A DNA stretch of 64,000 nucleotides from Anolis sagrei (GCF_037176765.1 NC_090024.1:247459385-247523384), one strand, 5' to 3'. Positions 19,391 to 30,660 are shown, numbered from the stretch's first letter. A program made the numbers and translations. Notes: generated from the sequence alone by a model not told the origin.

Positions 19391-19904
19391 TTAGATGGCT
19401 TGAGAAGTACAACAAAGTCCTTTATTAATGAACAATCAAACAGAAACTTCTCTTGTCTTCAGGAAAGATAAACAAACGATCCCAGGCTTCTATGCAACTG
19501 GTGGCTTCCTAATCTTGTCCACGAGGGACAGGCAACTGTCTTCAATAACTTCTTCTTTACTTTAAATGGAAAAATCCCCTTTTTAACTTCTCCCAGGCTG
19601 ACTGTAATCTAATCCTTACTGATGTGGGCTCCGCTACCGGGTCGAACTGCTTCTCGAGCACCGAGTGGACCTACCAGTAAAGCCTTGGATATTCTCCAGC
19701 TGGAGATCTCCAAAATTCTTCAAAGCTTTAGGGGGTTTCCCTGGAAATCTTTAGAATCTTTGGAGGCTCTTAAGACTGTTCCCTCCTGGAAAGTCTTAAG
19801 AGTTGAAGCTTTTGTACAGGGGAAGCTTGCACACATCCTGTACATTACCACCTTCTTGCACCTTAACAGCCTGGCTTCTACTAGCTAGCAGGAAACCTTT
19901 GGTG
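19391..19904 (-). other. Unassigned sequence with minus-strand poly(A)-like end
   Basis: TCCTTTATTAATG at the left edge resembles the inverted 3' end of a retroelement or LTR. No protein or family is recognisable. Confidence 0.2.
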
Positions 19905-19991
19905 GGAGGAGTTCCCTCGCCCAGATTGCTTCATGTCTGCAAATCCTGTGTTTTCTAAGGGCCACAGCAACGCGTGGCTGGGTATAGCTAG
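19905..19991 (+). mobile_element. Helitron 3' end
   Basis: Hairpin GCCAC-AGCAACGC-GTGGC followed by TGGGTATAGCTAG, with the CTAG terminus at 19988-19991 and a host T at 19992. This is the canonical Helitron 3' architecture. The 5' part is not recognised nearby. Confidence 0.6.
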
Positions 19992-20084
19992 TTGTAAATA
20001 AAAAGCTACAAAAACTATTCCACAAATCTCACATTCATTGTATTTTATGTCACATTCCTTCTCCTTTTAGGTAACTATATCTAG

Positions 20085-20671
20085 TTATCAAGGGTCTGGA
20101 GAACAAGCCCTATGAGGAGCGGCCTAGGGAACTGGACATGTTTAGCCTGAAGAAGAGAAGGCTGAGAGGAGATATGATGATAGCCATGTATAAATATGTG
20201 AGAGGAAGCCACAGGGAGGAGGGAGCAGATCAAAGGTCTGGAGAACAAGCCCTATGAGGAGCGGCTTAGGGAACTGGGCATGTTTAGCCTGAAGTAGAGA
20301 AGGCTGAGAGGAGATATGATGAGGGCCATGTATAAATATGTGAGAGGAAGCCACAGGGAGGAGGAGGGAGCAAGCTTGTTTTCTGCTTCCTTGGAGACTA
20401 GGACGCAATGGAACAAGGGCTTCAAACTACAAGAGAGGAGATTCCATCTAAACACGAGGAAGAACTTCCTGACTGTGAGAGCCGTTCAGCAGTGGAACTC
20501 TCTGCCTCAGAGTGTGGTGGAGGCTCCTTCTTTGGAAGCTTTTAAGCAGAGGCTGGATGGCCATCTGTCAGGGGTGATTTGAATGCAATATTCCTGCTTC
20601 TTGGCAGAATGGGGTTGGATTGGATGATGGCCCACGAGGTCTCTTCCAACCCTTTGATTCTATGATTCTAT
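20085..20671 (+). mobile_element. CR1 LINE with internal duplication
   Basis: Carries a direct duplication of the segment GGTCTGGAGAACAAGCCC...GGAAGCCACAGGGAGG, joined by GAGGGAGCAGATCAAAGG (about 20213-20234). It then reads on through [20 protein letters not shown] to the octamer tail. The same junction is found at 46081-46120 on the other strand. Confidence 0.88.
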
Positions 20672-21068
20672 GACTGTGAGAGCTGTTCAGCAGTGGAACT
20701 CTCTGCCTCAGAGTGTGGTGGAGGCTCCTTCTTTGGAAGCTTTTAAGCAGAGGCTGGATGGCCATCTGTCAGGGGTGATTTGAATGCAATATTCCTGCTT
20801 CTTGGCAGAATGGGGTTGGACTGGATGATGGCCCAGGAGGTCTCTTCCAACCCTTTGATTCTATGATTCTATGACTGTGAGAGCTGTTCAGCAGTGGAAC
20901 TCTCTGCCCTGGAGTGTGGTAGAAGCTCCTTCTTTGGAAGCTTTGAAACAGAGGCTGGATGGCCATCTGTCAGGGGTGATTTGAATGCAATATTCCTGCT
21001 TCTTGGCAGAATGGGGTTGGATTGGATGATGGCCCATGAGGTCTCTTCCAACTCTTTGATTCTATGAT
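20672..21068 (+). repeat. Two tandem CR1 3' ends (~200 bp each)
   Basis: 20672-20872 and 20873-21068 each start GACTGTGAGAGCTGTTCAGC directly after an ATTCTATG octamer and end in ATTCTATG. They are head-to-tail with the CR1 at 20085-20671. Confidence 0.85.
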
Positions 21069-21198
21069 ATGTTCAGACTTCTACTTTCTCTGATTCATAA
21101 ATCCAGTAATTGAAATGTGCCCCCCAATTGCTATGAAAAAGGAAGAAACAGGCTGCAATCTTTGTTGGAGTTCATCAGATTTTCTCCTTGATCAGTAT

Positions 21199-21762
21199 AG
21201 TCTTAGGGACGAGGGAGGAGGCTTCCTTTCTGCTGCCCTGGAGAGAGACTAGGACTCAATGGAACAATGGCTTCAAACTACAAGAGAGGAGATTCCATCT
21301 GGACATGAGGAAGAACTTCCTGACTGTGAGAGCTGTTCAGCAGTGGAACTCTCTGCCTCAGAGTGTGGTGGAGGCTCCTTCTTTGGAAGCTTTTAAGCAG
21401 AGGCTGGATGCCCATCTGTCAGGGGTGATTTTAATGCAATATTCCTGCTTCTTGGCAGAATGGGGTTGGACTGGATGGCCCAGGAGGTCTCTTCCAACTC
21501 TTTGATTCTAGGATTCTATGATTCTAAGAGAGGAGATTCCATCTGAACATGAGGAAGAACTCCCTGACTGTGAGAGCTGTTCAGCAGTGGAACTCTCTGC
21601 CTCAGAGTGTGGTGGAGGCTCCTTCTTTGGAAGTTTTGAAGCAGAGGCTGGAGGGCCATCTGTCAGGGGTGCTTTGAACGCAATTTCCATGCTTCTTGAC
21701 AGAATGGGGTTGGGCTGGATGATGGCCCATGAGGTCTCTTCCAACTCTAGGATTCTATGATC
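21199..21762 (+). mobile_element. Two head-to-tail CR1 3' fragments
   Basis: 21199-21531 contains [20 protein letters not shown] and an octamer tail; 21532-21762 begins AAGAGAGGAGATTCCATCTG and ends in a degenerate tail. Confidence 0.85.
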
Positions 21763-22324
21763 ATCTTTTTGTGCACCTCTACTCATTTGCAGATCTCCTT
21801 TTCCTTGTGTTGGTGTAACCGGTTCCCTGTAAGTAGCCCTCAACCAACTACAACTCCCACGATCCCATAGCACAGAATCATGGTGGTTAAAGTGGTGTCA
21901 AACTGCACCCACCCTGCAGTGTAGAGGCACCCTGTGCTCCACCAAAGCAAATATGCAGCCCACGTGTCAAGAATGGCAGAGGGCAAGGAAATGAGAGAAG
22001 ACCCCCCCCCTCGCTTTGGCTGGCTGGCAGTTTCTATCAAGAGCGGAATTCCTTGGAACAGCGTTACTAATTAGTACGGAAATGCTATTAGCATTGTTAA
22101 CACATTCAAAACATTTGTATTAATGCTTGTTGGCATTGTGTAAGAACCAGTCTGGCGGAGAGAAGGGGGGGGGAGGGAAGCAGGGGGGGCGTTAGGGGGA
22201 GAGGAGCAGCAAGAAAGCTCCATGGGGAGCAAATGGGGGAAAGCAACAAGACCCCCCCCCCCAAATAAAGGAAGAGGAGGGGGAGGGTGCGGATGGCGCA
22301 GGTTCGCAGTCTGCGTGTGATCTT
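21763..22324. other. No gene or repeat recognised
   Basis: Mixed sequence with poly(C)/poly(G) runs. ATGGTGGTTAAAGTGGTGTC near 21884-21903 recalls common reptile repeats but cannot be placed. Confidence 0.3.
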
Positions 22325-22779
22325 GGACAAGAGAGGAGATTCCATCTGAACATGAGGAAGAACTTCTTGTGAGAGCTGTTCAGCAGTGGAACTCTCTGCC
22401 CCGGAGTGTGGTGGGGGCTCCTTCTTTGGAAGCTTTTAAGCAGAGGCTGGATGGCCATCTGTCAGGGGTGATTTGAATGCAATGTTCCTGCTTCTTGGCA
22501 GAATGGGGTTGGACTGGATGATGGCCCAGGAGGTCTCTTCCAACTCTCCTAGGATTCTATGATTCTATAACTTCCTGGCTGTGTGAGCTGTTCAGCAGTG
22601 GAACTCTCTGCCCCAGAGTGTGGTGGAGGCTCCTTCTTTGGAAGCTTTTAAGCAGAGGCTGGATGGCCATCTGTCAGGGCTGATTTGAATGCAATGTTCC
22701 TGCTTCTTGGCAGAATGGGGTTGGACTGGATGATGGCCCAGGAGGTCTCTTCCAACTCTTTGATTCTATGATTCTATGG
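22325..22779 (+). mobile_element. Two head-to-tail CR1 3' fragments
   Basis: 22325-22567 and 22568-22779, each ending GATTCTATGATTCTAT. The second abuts the L2-like LINE with no spacer. Confidence 0.85.
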
Positions 22780-23630
22780 ACTCATTGCTGAGCCTGGAAG
22801 CCCAGCTTTCAGCGATGACCAGGGGAGCATTTGCACAGCTAAAACTAGTGCGCCAGCTGCGCCCGTACCTTGGGAAGTCTGACTTGGCCACAGTGGTCCA
22901 CGCTCTGGTTACATCCCGCATAGACTACTGCAACGCTCTCTATGTGGGGATGCCCTTGAAGACTGCTCGGAAGCTTCAAATGGTCCAACGCTCGGCAGCC
23001 ATGATACTAACAGGAGCGGCACTCAGGGAGCACACCACTCCTCTGTTGCGCCAACTCAACTGGCTGCCAGTTTGCTACCGGGCACAATTCAAAATGCTGT
23101 CTTTAGCCTTTAAAGCCCTAAACGGTTCTGGCCCGACCTACCTGTCCGAACGCATCTCCTCCTATGAACCAGTTAGGACACTAAGATCGTCTGGGGAGGC
23201 CCTGCTCTTGGTCCCGCCGGCTTCACAAGCACGCCTGGCAGGGACGAGAGGCAGGGCCTTCTCAGTGGTGGCCCCTCGGCTGTGGAACGCCCTCCCTACA
23301 GACATCAGATCGGCCCCCTCTCTATTGGCATTCCGAAAGAGAGTGAAGACCTGGCTTTTCGAACAGGCTTTCAACTAAGCAGTGCAATTGATTGATTATT
23401 GGAATGGAATAATGGACAGTGAGTTCGGATGCTGTTTCTATTGATGAGACGTGATGGATTGTTATAGTGCTGTACTGTTGTATTGATATTTTGGTGTTAA
23501 TTAATTGATACTACTGTTTTAATTGATTAATGATTTTGTATTGTGCTGTGGAAACTGGTTGTTAACCGCTCTGAGTCGCCTGAGGGCTGAGAAGAGCGGT
23601 ATACAAGTGAGGCAAATAAATAAATAAGAA
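22776..23630 (+). mobile_element. L2-like LINE 3' part
   Basis: The open frame 22776-23378 encodes [60 protein letters not shown] and KTWLFEQAFN before the stop. The 3' UTR has the L2-type CCGCTCTGAGTCGCC...GGGCTGAGAAGAGCGGTATA hairpin and a (AAAT)n tail. 5'-truncated. Confidence 0.9.
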
Positions 23631-24781
23631 ATAATGGAAGACCCTGCAACAGAGAAGAGAGACGATGTGGGCGAGGCAAAACTACGGTGAGGTGGATCTG
23701 TAATTGGTTAAGTGGACGAACACAGAGAGTGCTCACTAATGCTTCCTCTTCATCCTGGAAAGAAGTGACAAGTGGAGTGCCGCAAGCAGGTTTCCGTCCT
23801 GGGCCCGGTCCTGTTCAACATCTTTATTGATGACTTAGATGAAGGGCTAGAAGGCAGGATCATCAAGTTTGCAGACAACACCAAATTGGGAGGGAGAGCC
23901 AATAGTCCAGAGGACAGGAGCAGGACTCAAAGGGATCTTGACAGATTAGGGAGATGAAGGGCCAAAACTAACAAAATGAAGTTCAACAGGGACAAATGCA
24001 AGATACTCCACTTTGGCAGAAAAAATGAAATGTAAAGATACAGAATGGGGGACAATGAGGCCTGGCTCGAGAGCAGGACGTGTGAAAAAGATCTTGGAGT
24101 CCTCGTGGACAACAAGTTAAACATGAGCCAGGAATGTGATGTGGCGGCAAAAAAAGCCAATGGGATTTTGGCCTTCATCAAGAGGAGCATAGTGTCTAGA
24201 TCTAAGGAAGTCATGCTCCCCATGCTCTATTCCGCTTTGGTTAGACCACATCTGGAATATTGTGTCCAATTCTGGGCACCACCATTCAAGAGAGATATTG
24301 ACAAGCTGGAATGTGTCCAGAGGAGGGCGACTAAAATGATCAAGGGTCTGGAGAACAAGCCCTATGAGGAGCGGCTTAAGGAGCTGGGCATGTTTACCCT
24401 GAAGAAGAGAAGGCTGAGAGGAGATATGATAGCCATGTATAAATATGTGAGAGGAAGCCACAGGGAGGAGGGAGCAAGCTTCCTTTCTGCTTCCTTGGAG
24501 ACTAGGACGCGGAGCAATGGCTTCAAACTACAAGAGAGGAGATTCCATCTGAACATGAGGAAGAACTTCCTGACTGTGAGAGCCATTCAGCAGTGGAACT
24601 CTCTGCCTTCCCTGGAGTGTGGTGGAGGCTCCTTCTTTGGAAGCTTTGAAGCAGAGGCTGGATGGCCATCTGTCAGGGGGGATTTGAATGCAATATTCCT
24701 GCTTCTTGACAGAATGGGGTTGGACTGGATGGCCCATGAGGTCTCTTCCAACTCTTTGATTCTATGATTCTATGATTCTAT
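23631..24781 (+). mobile_element. CR1 LINE, RT core to 3' tail
   Basis: Encodes [20 protein letters not shown] then [12 protein letters not shown] (RT motif; the usual FADD second Asp is Asn here), and in a second frame [20 protein letters not shown] through to RAIQQWNSLPSLECGGG. It is frameshifted and RT-dead by the catalytic substitution. Ends with ATTCTATG repeats. Confidence 0.9.
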
Positions 24782-25021
24782 AACGAAGGGAGGGTCTCAG
24801 GCCTCTGCTCTTGCTCGTCTCAGGGGTCTCTGGGGAAAGACCCCTCCCTCTGACCTCTCCCAAGGGGGCAGATGGATGCCGTCCATGCTGCCCAGTGCAA
24901 GAGTGGGCAAAGCAGGGGAGGAGATAGTGGGAGGGGGTCTTGTTATATTTGGAGGACCTCAAGATGGTACTGCATGACCTAGGCTTGGGTCATCCAAAAA
25001 AATGGTTCAAAGCTCAGAGTT

Positions 25022-25216
25022 CAGACCTCAAAACCTCTGAGGTTGGTTGCCATAGATGCAGGTGAAACGTCAGGAGAAAATGCTTCTAGAACATGGCCAT
25101 ATAGAATCATAGAATCAAAGAGTTGGAAGAGACCTCATGGGCCATCCAGTCCAACCCCCTGCCAAGAAACAGGAATATTGCATTCAAATCACCCCGAGAA
25201 ACCTACAACAACCCGG
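25022..25216 (+). mobile_element. Penelope-like terminal fragment split by a CR1 3' end
   Basis: The Penelope-like terminus (CTCTGAGGTTGG, GATGCAGGTGAAACGTCAGG, ACATGGCCATATAG) continues as GAGAAACCTACAACAACC after a minus-strand CR1 end at 25101-25193. Confidence 0.75.
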
Positions 25217-25616
25217 TTCAAAACTAGTTTTGGATGTATGTTGCAACCCAGAGCAGGGAACGAGGCCCTAAGATAACTCTCCACCACACTTGACTGTGAA
25301 AAACAATCCTTTTTTTTTTGAAGAAAATGGTTACAAAATAAAGGGAAAATGCAAGTCAAAAGCCACAGCAAAATCAGCAAACATGAATTTAAATGGACAA
25401 AGCAAAACCAAAAGCCACACTGTAAAATACTGGAACCTGTTAGCAATCCACTAACCGTACTTGGTGTCCTAGAAATCTTTCAAGACGATGGCCAGGGAAA
25501 CCGGGAGAACTGCCAAGGTCTTCATCAATCTGAAACGATGCCTGAACTGAGACAGTCAGCCCGGCAGAAGGCACTTAAAGCCGAAGAATTGGTTCCATGA
25601 ACCGCCTCCCTGCTTT
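25217..25616 (-). mobile_element. Fossil LTR element, left part
   Basis: Minus-strand LTR-like segment with the AAAACAATCCTTTT signal shared with 7626-7645, followed by a terminal coding remnant. It continues on the far side of the CR1 insertion (26998-27540). A broken fossil; family unassigned. Confidence 0.5.
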
Positions 25617-26997
25617 CATAGAATCATAGAATCAAAGAGTTGGAAGAGACCTCCTGGGCCATCCAGTCCAACCCCATTCTGCCAAGAAGCAGTAATATTG
25701 CATTCAAATCACCCCTGACAGATGGCCATTATTATTATTTACAGTTCTTATATTCCGCCCTTCTCACCCCGCAGGGGACTCAGGGCGGATTACAGTAAAC
25801 ACATATATGGCAAACATTCAATGCCAGTTTGACAAACAACATTTAACAGACAAAGGCTATTTAACTTTTTTTTCCTGGCCGCCAGGGGAGCTGCTGCTTT
25901 TCATCGTCCATCAACGACACCGATGAAGTTCTTCCGCATTCCACATTCCCTGGAGTCTTTTTTCTTTATGGCCTCATAAATTAGTTAAATTTAGCCTCCC
26001 ACACAAGGTGGTACCTTATTTTCCTACTTGACAGATGCAACTGTCTTTCGGGTTGCAAAGGTCGACAACGGGCTACACTATGGCTGGACACCCACTCCAG
26101 CCCGGGCTGGCTTCGAACTCATGACCTTTTGGTCAGAGTGATCTTAATGCAGCTGACACTCAGCCAGCTGCGCCACAATCCCATCCAGCCTCTGTTTCAA
26201 AGCCTCCAAAGAAGGAGCCTCCACCACACTCCGGGGCAGAGAGTTCCACTGCTGAACAGCTCTCACAGTCAGGAAGTTCTTCCTAATGTTCAGATGGAAT
26301 CTCCTCTCTTGTAGTTTGAAGCCATTCCTCCATTGCGTCCTAGTCTCCAGGAAAGCAGAAAACAAGCTTTCTCCCTCCTCCTCCCTGTGGCTTCCTCTCA
26401 CATATTTATACATGGCTCTCATATCCCCTCTCAGCCTTCTCTTCTTCAGGCTAAACATGCCCAGCTCCCCAAGCCGCTCCTCATAGGGCTTGTTCTCCAG
26501 ACCCTTGATCATTTTAGTCGCCCTCCTCTGGACACATTCCAGCTTAGAGTCAATATCTCTCTTGAATTGTGGTGCCCAGAATTGGACACAATATTCCAGG
26601 TAAAGTGGTCTAACCATAGCAGAATAGAGCATGGGGAGCAGGACTTCTCTAGATCTAGACACTATGCTCCTCTTGATGCAGGCCAACATCCCATTGGCTT
26701 TTTTTGCTGCCGCATCACATTCCTGGATCATGTTTAACTTGTTGTCCACGAGGACTCCAAGATCTTTTTCACACGTACTGCTCTCGAGCCAGGCCTCATT
26801 GTCTCCCATTCTGTATCTTTGCATTTCATTTTTTCTGCCAAAGTGGAGTATCTTGCATTTGTCACTGTTGAACTTCATTGTGTGAGTCTTGGCCCATCAT
26901 CTCTCTAATCTGTCAAGATCGTTTTGAATCCTGCTCCTGTCCTCTGGAGTCTTGGCTATCCCTCCCAATTTGGTGTCGTCTGCAAACTTGATGATCC
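25617..26997 (-). mobile_element. CR1 LINE flanked by a 78-bp direct repeat
   Basis: Minus-strand CR1 from octamer tail (25617) through ORF2 C-terminus (26878-26144: [20 protein letters not shown] and following) to the region near the FADDTKLGG box (about 26960). A tRNA-derived SINE is inserted at 25730-26180. The flanks 25539-25616 and 26998-27075 are direct repeats matching at 72 of 78 positions. Confidence 0.88.
25730..26180 (-). mobile_element. tRNA-derived SINE (third family) inside CR1
   Basis: On the minus strand it starts GGGATTGTGGCGCAGCTGGC, has CATGAGTTCGAAGCCAGCC (B box) and AAAGACAGTTGCATCTGTCA, and ends in an L2-type tail (GGCGGAATATAAGAACTG). It splits the CR1 phrase GATGGCCAT|CCAGCCTCTG. 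The same family forms the array at 62050-64000. Confidence 0.8.
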
Positions 26998-27540
26998 TGC
27001 CTGAACTGAGAAAGTCAGCCCGGCGGAAGGCACTTCAAGCCAAAGAATTGGTTCCGTGAACCGCCCCCCTGCTTTGAAGCCATTGTTTGTATTTCTTTTA
27101 ATCGGGAAGACCTTCGCAAGCTGAGTGATTTACTTCTGTCTTGCCAAATCTGGCGCCTTCTGTTCTCATTAAAGTTCCCAGGTGCAGAAGGGAGTGAAAG
27201 GTCATGGCTTCCCTCTGAAACATTCTCATGGACACTGGTACTTTCATTTTCCAAACCTACAGAAGTTCCTTCCTCACTAATTTCAGGAACATTGGCATTT
27301 TCCAAATCTACAGCAGTTTCTTCCTCACTCATTTCAGGAGTATTGGCATCAAAAGGTACATTTCCACTAGCATCAGTAAATATACAGGGTTAGTCAAAAT
27401 GCATAGGCCAATAAGCCATTCAATTGAATGGCTTATTGGCCTATGCATTTTGACTAACCCTGTATTTTCATGAGCATCAGGAGGAACAAAGAGAGAATCA
27501 GGTTCAAGTTCAAACTCAGGCTGAACCCCAACAATGTAGA
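26998..27540 (-). mobile_element. Fossil LTR element, internal 3' end
   Basis: The minus-strand remnant (27332-27015) contains SLRRSSRLKEIQTMASKQGG, related to the LTR fossils in intron 3. A palindromic mariner-type MITE sits at 27385-27462. A broken fossil. Confidence 0.5.
27385..27462. mobile_element. Perfectly palindromic Tc1/mariner-type MITE (78 bp)
   Basis: Arms 27385-27423 and 27424-27462 are exact reverse complements (39 bp each, no loop) centred on CAATTG. The ends are CAGGGTTAGTC/GACTAACCCTG and the element is flanked by TA dinucleotides (27383-27384 and 27463-27464), the mariner target duplication. It lies in the LTR fossil. Confidence 0.85.
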
Positions 27541-27689
27541 GGGCGCTGGTGGTTCAATTCTAAAGTCACTTCCAAGTAAGGAGGAAGTCTGTGATCAAGG
27601 CTCTTCATCATAGAGAATGGAGCAACAGCACCCCCTGTGGCCGGAATCAAGCATAACCTCCAGGACGCCGAAGTTGGGGGAAAAATACC

Positions 27690-27812
27690 AATATATACTT
27701 CTATCTGTTGTCTATCCTGTCTGTTTAACGGCATTGAATGTTTGCTGTGTATATGTTCTGTGATCTGCCCTGAGTCGGAATATAAAGGCTGTAAATAAAT
27801 AAATAAAATAAA
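27690..27812 (+). mobile_element. L2-like LINE 3' UTR fragment
   Basis: Ends CTGCCCTGAGTCGGAATATA and (AAAT)n, the L2-like tail form found elsewhere in the window. Confidence 0.6.
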
Positions 27813-27837
27813 CAAATCAGCTTGTGCCTTCCTTGGT

Positions 27838-28137
27838 GGCAGAAGAAGGTTAGACTGAATGGCCTTTGGGATCTCGTCCAACTCTTAGAATCCTAGAATC
27901 ATAGAATCAAAGAGTTGGAAGAGACCTCCTGGGCCATCCAGTCCAACCCCATTCTGCCAAGAAGCAGGAATATTGCATTCAAAGCACCCCTGACAGATGG
28001 CCATCCAGCCTCTGCTTAAAAGCCTCCAAAGAAGGAACCTCTACCACACTCCGGGGCAGAGAGTTCCACTGCTGAACGGCTCTCACAGTCAGGAAGTTCT
28101 TCCTCATGTTCAGATGGAATCTCCTCTCTTGTAGTTA
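27838..28137. mobile_element. Two CR1 3' ends meeting tail to tail
   Basis: A short plus-strand end (27838-27897) is followed directly by a minus-strand end (27898-28137), so the octamer tails face each other at about 27890-27905. Confidence 0.75.
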
Positions 28138-28579
28138 TGATTCTACGATTCCTCAGAGGTGTTTTTGGCCTTTCCTTCCTCTGGAACAGAGCTCAAATCA
28201 CCTGGTAGGAGTTGGCAGTCTCCCATCCAAGCACCAACCAGGGCTGACTCTGCTTAGCCTCCAAGATCAGAATGGATCTGGGGCCTTACTGGGTCACTTT
28301 TTGAAAAAGTAGTGCTTTTTTTTGGTTCTGGACCAAAAAACCGGCAGTCTCTTCCACTATTAACTACCAAAGAAGACCCTCCCTGTGGGGAAAAGTATGG
28401 GGGGTCTCCCAGCCCTGCCGGCCCCCCTCCCTTTCATTGGGGTCCCAGGGGCAGCGTTTCCGCAGAAATAGACTCCCGGCTCTTGACAGCCCCTTTTCGA
28501 GGCAAGATGGATGAGCCCGAGCCAGGAAAATGATTCCCATTTATAATCCTCCGCTTTGTGGCGCTCCCCAATTAATTCC

Positions 28580-28601
28580 CGAAGGAAGGAAGGAAGAAGG
28601 A

Positions 28602-28633
<32 letters not shown>

Positions 28634-28636
28634 AGC
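28580..28636 (+). repeat. (GAAA)n / (GGAA)n microsatellite
   Basis: About 55 bases of GAAG/GAAA repeats next to an R4 LINE fragment. Confidence 0.9.
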
Positions 28637-28649
28637 GACACACACAAGA

Positions 28650-28870
28650 GAGGGGCAGAAGCAGAGGGGCTTCGGTTTGGCTTGCAAGAGTGGGGCAGCT
28701 GAGGAGATGGTCCATGGGTTCCTCCGCTTCCTTGCACAGTCTGCATTTCGGGTCATCTGTTGATTTTCCAATCCTGGCCTTAATTGCATTGCTTCTGATG
28801 GCTTGCTCCTGAGCTGCAAGAACCAGGCCTTCTTCTGTCTCCTTCTTCAGGGTCCTGTTCATGAGCCATC
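28650..28870 (-). mobile_element. R4-type LINE fragment (zinc-knuckle region)
   Basis: The minus-strand frame encodes EEGLVLAAQEQAIRSNAIKA and CRLCKEAEEPMDHLLSC, the CCHC zinc-finger region upstream of the restriction-like endonuclease in R4/Dong-type LINEs. Compare the + copy at 56120-56812. Confidence 0.75.
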
Positions 28871-29069
28871 ACCAGGTCTTCTCCCTGTAAACTTTCCCTT
28901 CAGTCTTCTCAAGGAATTGCCCATGCAAGGCTTTGTTGTGCCAGCTGTCAGCTCTGAAGTGCAGTTTTCTTTTACTGACTCTTTGTCTGCTGTGCTTTGA
29001 GAAGTTTCCGTTTCTTGACTTCAATTAAAGCAGGTGCTTGGCTTTCCTTTACATATTCTGCCAGGGAGT

Positions 29070-30545
29070 GTTTCCTCCTTCTCCTTCTCCTTCTCCCCTT
29101 CTCCTTCTCCTTTTCTCCTATTCTCCTCCTTTTCTCCTTCTCCGCTCCTTCTTCTTTTCTCCTTCTCCCCTTCTCCTTCTCCTTTTCTCCTTCTCTCCTC
29201 CTTCTCTCCTTCTCCTTTTCTCCTTCTCCTATTCTCCTTTTCTCCTCCTTTTCTCCTTCTCCGTTTCTCCTTCTCTCTTTCTCCTTCTCCTTTTCTCCTT
29301 CTCCTTTTCTCCTATTCTCCTCCTTTTCTCCTTCTCTCCTTCTCTCCTTCTCCTTCTCCCCTTCTCCTTTTCTCCTCCCCTTCTCCTTCTCTCATTCTCC
29401 TTTTCTCCTTCTCTCCTCCTTCTCTCCTTCTCCTTTTAACCTTCTCCCTTTCTCCTTCTCTCCTTCTCTTTTTCTCCTTCTCCCCTTCTCCTTCTCCCCT
29501 TCTCATTTTCTCCTTTTCTCCTTCGCCTTTTCTCCTTCTCTCCTCCTTTTCTCCTTCTCTCCTCCTCTTCTCCTTCTCCTTTTCTTCTCCCCTTCTCCTT
29601 CTCCCCTTCTCCTTTTCTCCTTCTCCCCTTCTCCTTTTCTACTTCTCCTCCTTTTCTCCTTCTCTCCTTCACCCCTTCACCTTTTCTCCTTCTTCTTCTC
29701 TCCTTCTCCTTTTCTCCTTCTCTCCTTCTCCTTCTCTCTCCTTCTGCTTCTCTCCTCCTTTTCTCCTTCTCCTTCTCTCCTTCTCCTTTTCTCCTTCTCC
29801 TTCTCCTTTTCTCTTTCTCCCCTTCTCCTTCTCCTTTTCTCCTTCTCCTTTTCTCCTTCTCCCCTTCTCCTTCTCCCCTTCTCTCCTTTTCCTTCTCCCC
29901 TTCTCCCTTTCTCCTTCTCTCCTTCCCTTCTCCTTCTCCTTTTCTCCTTCTCCTTCTCTCCTTCTCTCCTTTTCCTTCTCCCCTTCTCCCTTTCTCCTTC
30001 TCTCCTTCCCTTCTCCTTCTCCTTTTCTCCTTCTCCCCTTCTCCTTCCCTCCTTCTCCTTCTCTCTTTCTCCTTCTCTCCTTCTCCTTCTCTCCTTCTCC
30101 TTTTCTCCTTTTCTCCTTTTCTCCTTCTCCCCTTCTCCTTCTCTCTTTCTCCTTTTCTCCTTCTCCTTCCCTCCTTCTTCTCTCTTTCTCCTTCTCTCCT
30201 TCTCTCCTTCTCCCCTTCTCCTTTTCTCCTTCTCCTTCTCCCCTTCTCCTTCTCTCCTTCTCCTTTTCTCCTTCTCCCCTTCTCCTTCTCTCCTTCTCCT
30301 TCTCTCCTTCTCCTTCTCCCCTTCTCCCCTTCTCCTTTTCCCCTTCTCCTTCTCCACTTCTCCTCCTCTCCTCCTCTTTTCCTTCTCTCTTTCTCCTTCT
30401 CTCCTTCTCCTTCTCTCCTTCTCCTTTTCTCCTTCTCCCCTTTTCCTTTTCTCCTTCTCCCCTTCTTCTCCTTCTCTCCTTCTTTTCTCCTTCTTTCCTC
30501 CTCCTCCTCCTCCTCTTCCTCCTCTTCCTCCTCCTCCTCCTTCCT
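29070..30545. repeat. 1.5-kb polypyrimidine tract
   Basis: Almost uninterrupted C/T made of CTCCTT and TTCTCC units with very few purines. Long frames on both strands (516 and 619 codons +, 394 codons -) are low-complexity artefacts. Ends at a hairpin-MITE remnant. Confidence 0.95.
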
Positions 30546-30660
30546 AACAGCCTCAGGCCCTTTCCTTTCCCCCCCTTCAGCCTGAGGCTGTTAGGAATTA
30601 TGGGAGTTGGAGTCCAAAACACCTGGAGGGAGGGCCCAAGTTGGCCCAGGCCTGCTCCAA
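30545..30660. mobile_element. Foldback MITE copy
   Basis: Contains TGAGGCTGTTAGGAATTATG, GGAGTCCAAAACACCTGG and GGCCCAAGTTGGCCCAGGCC, one full arm of the palindromic element plus part of the other. Confidence 0.65.

Noticed and set aside
22776-23378. 200-codon intact frame considered as a host gene
   Set aside because: The protein is the C-terminal region of an L2-like LINE reverse transcriptase, and three other copies lie in this window.
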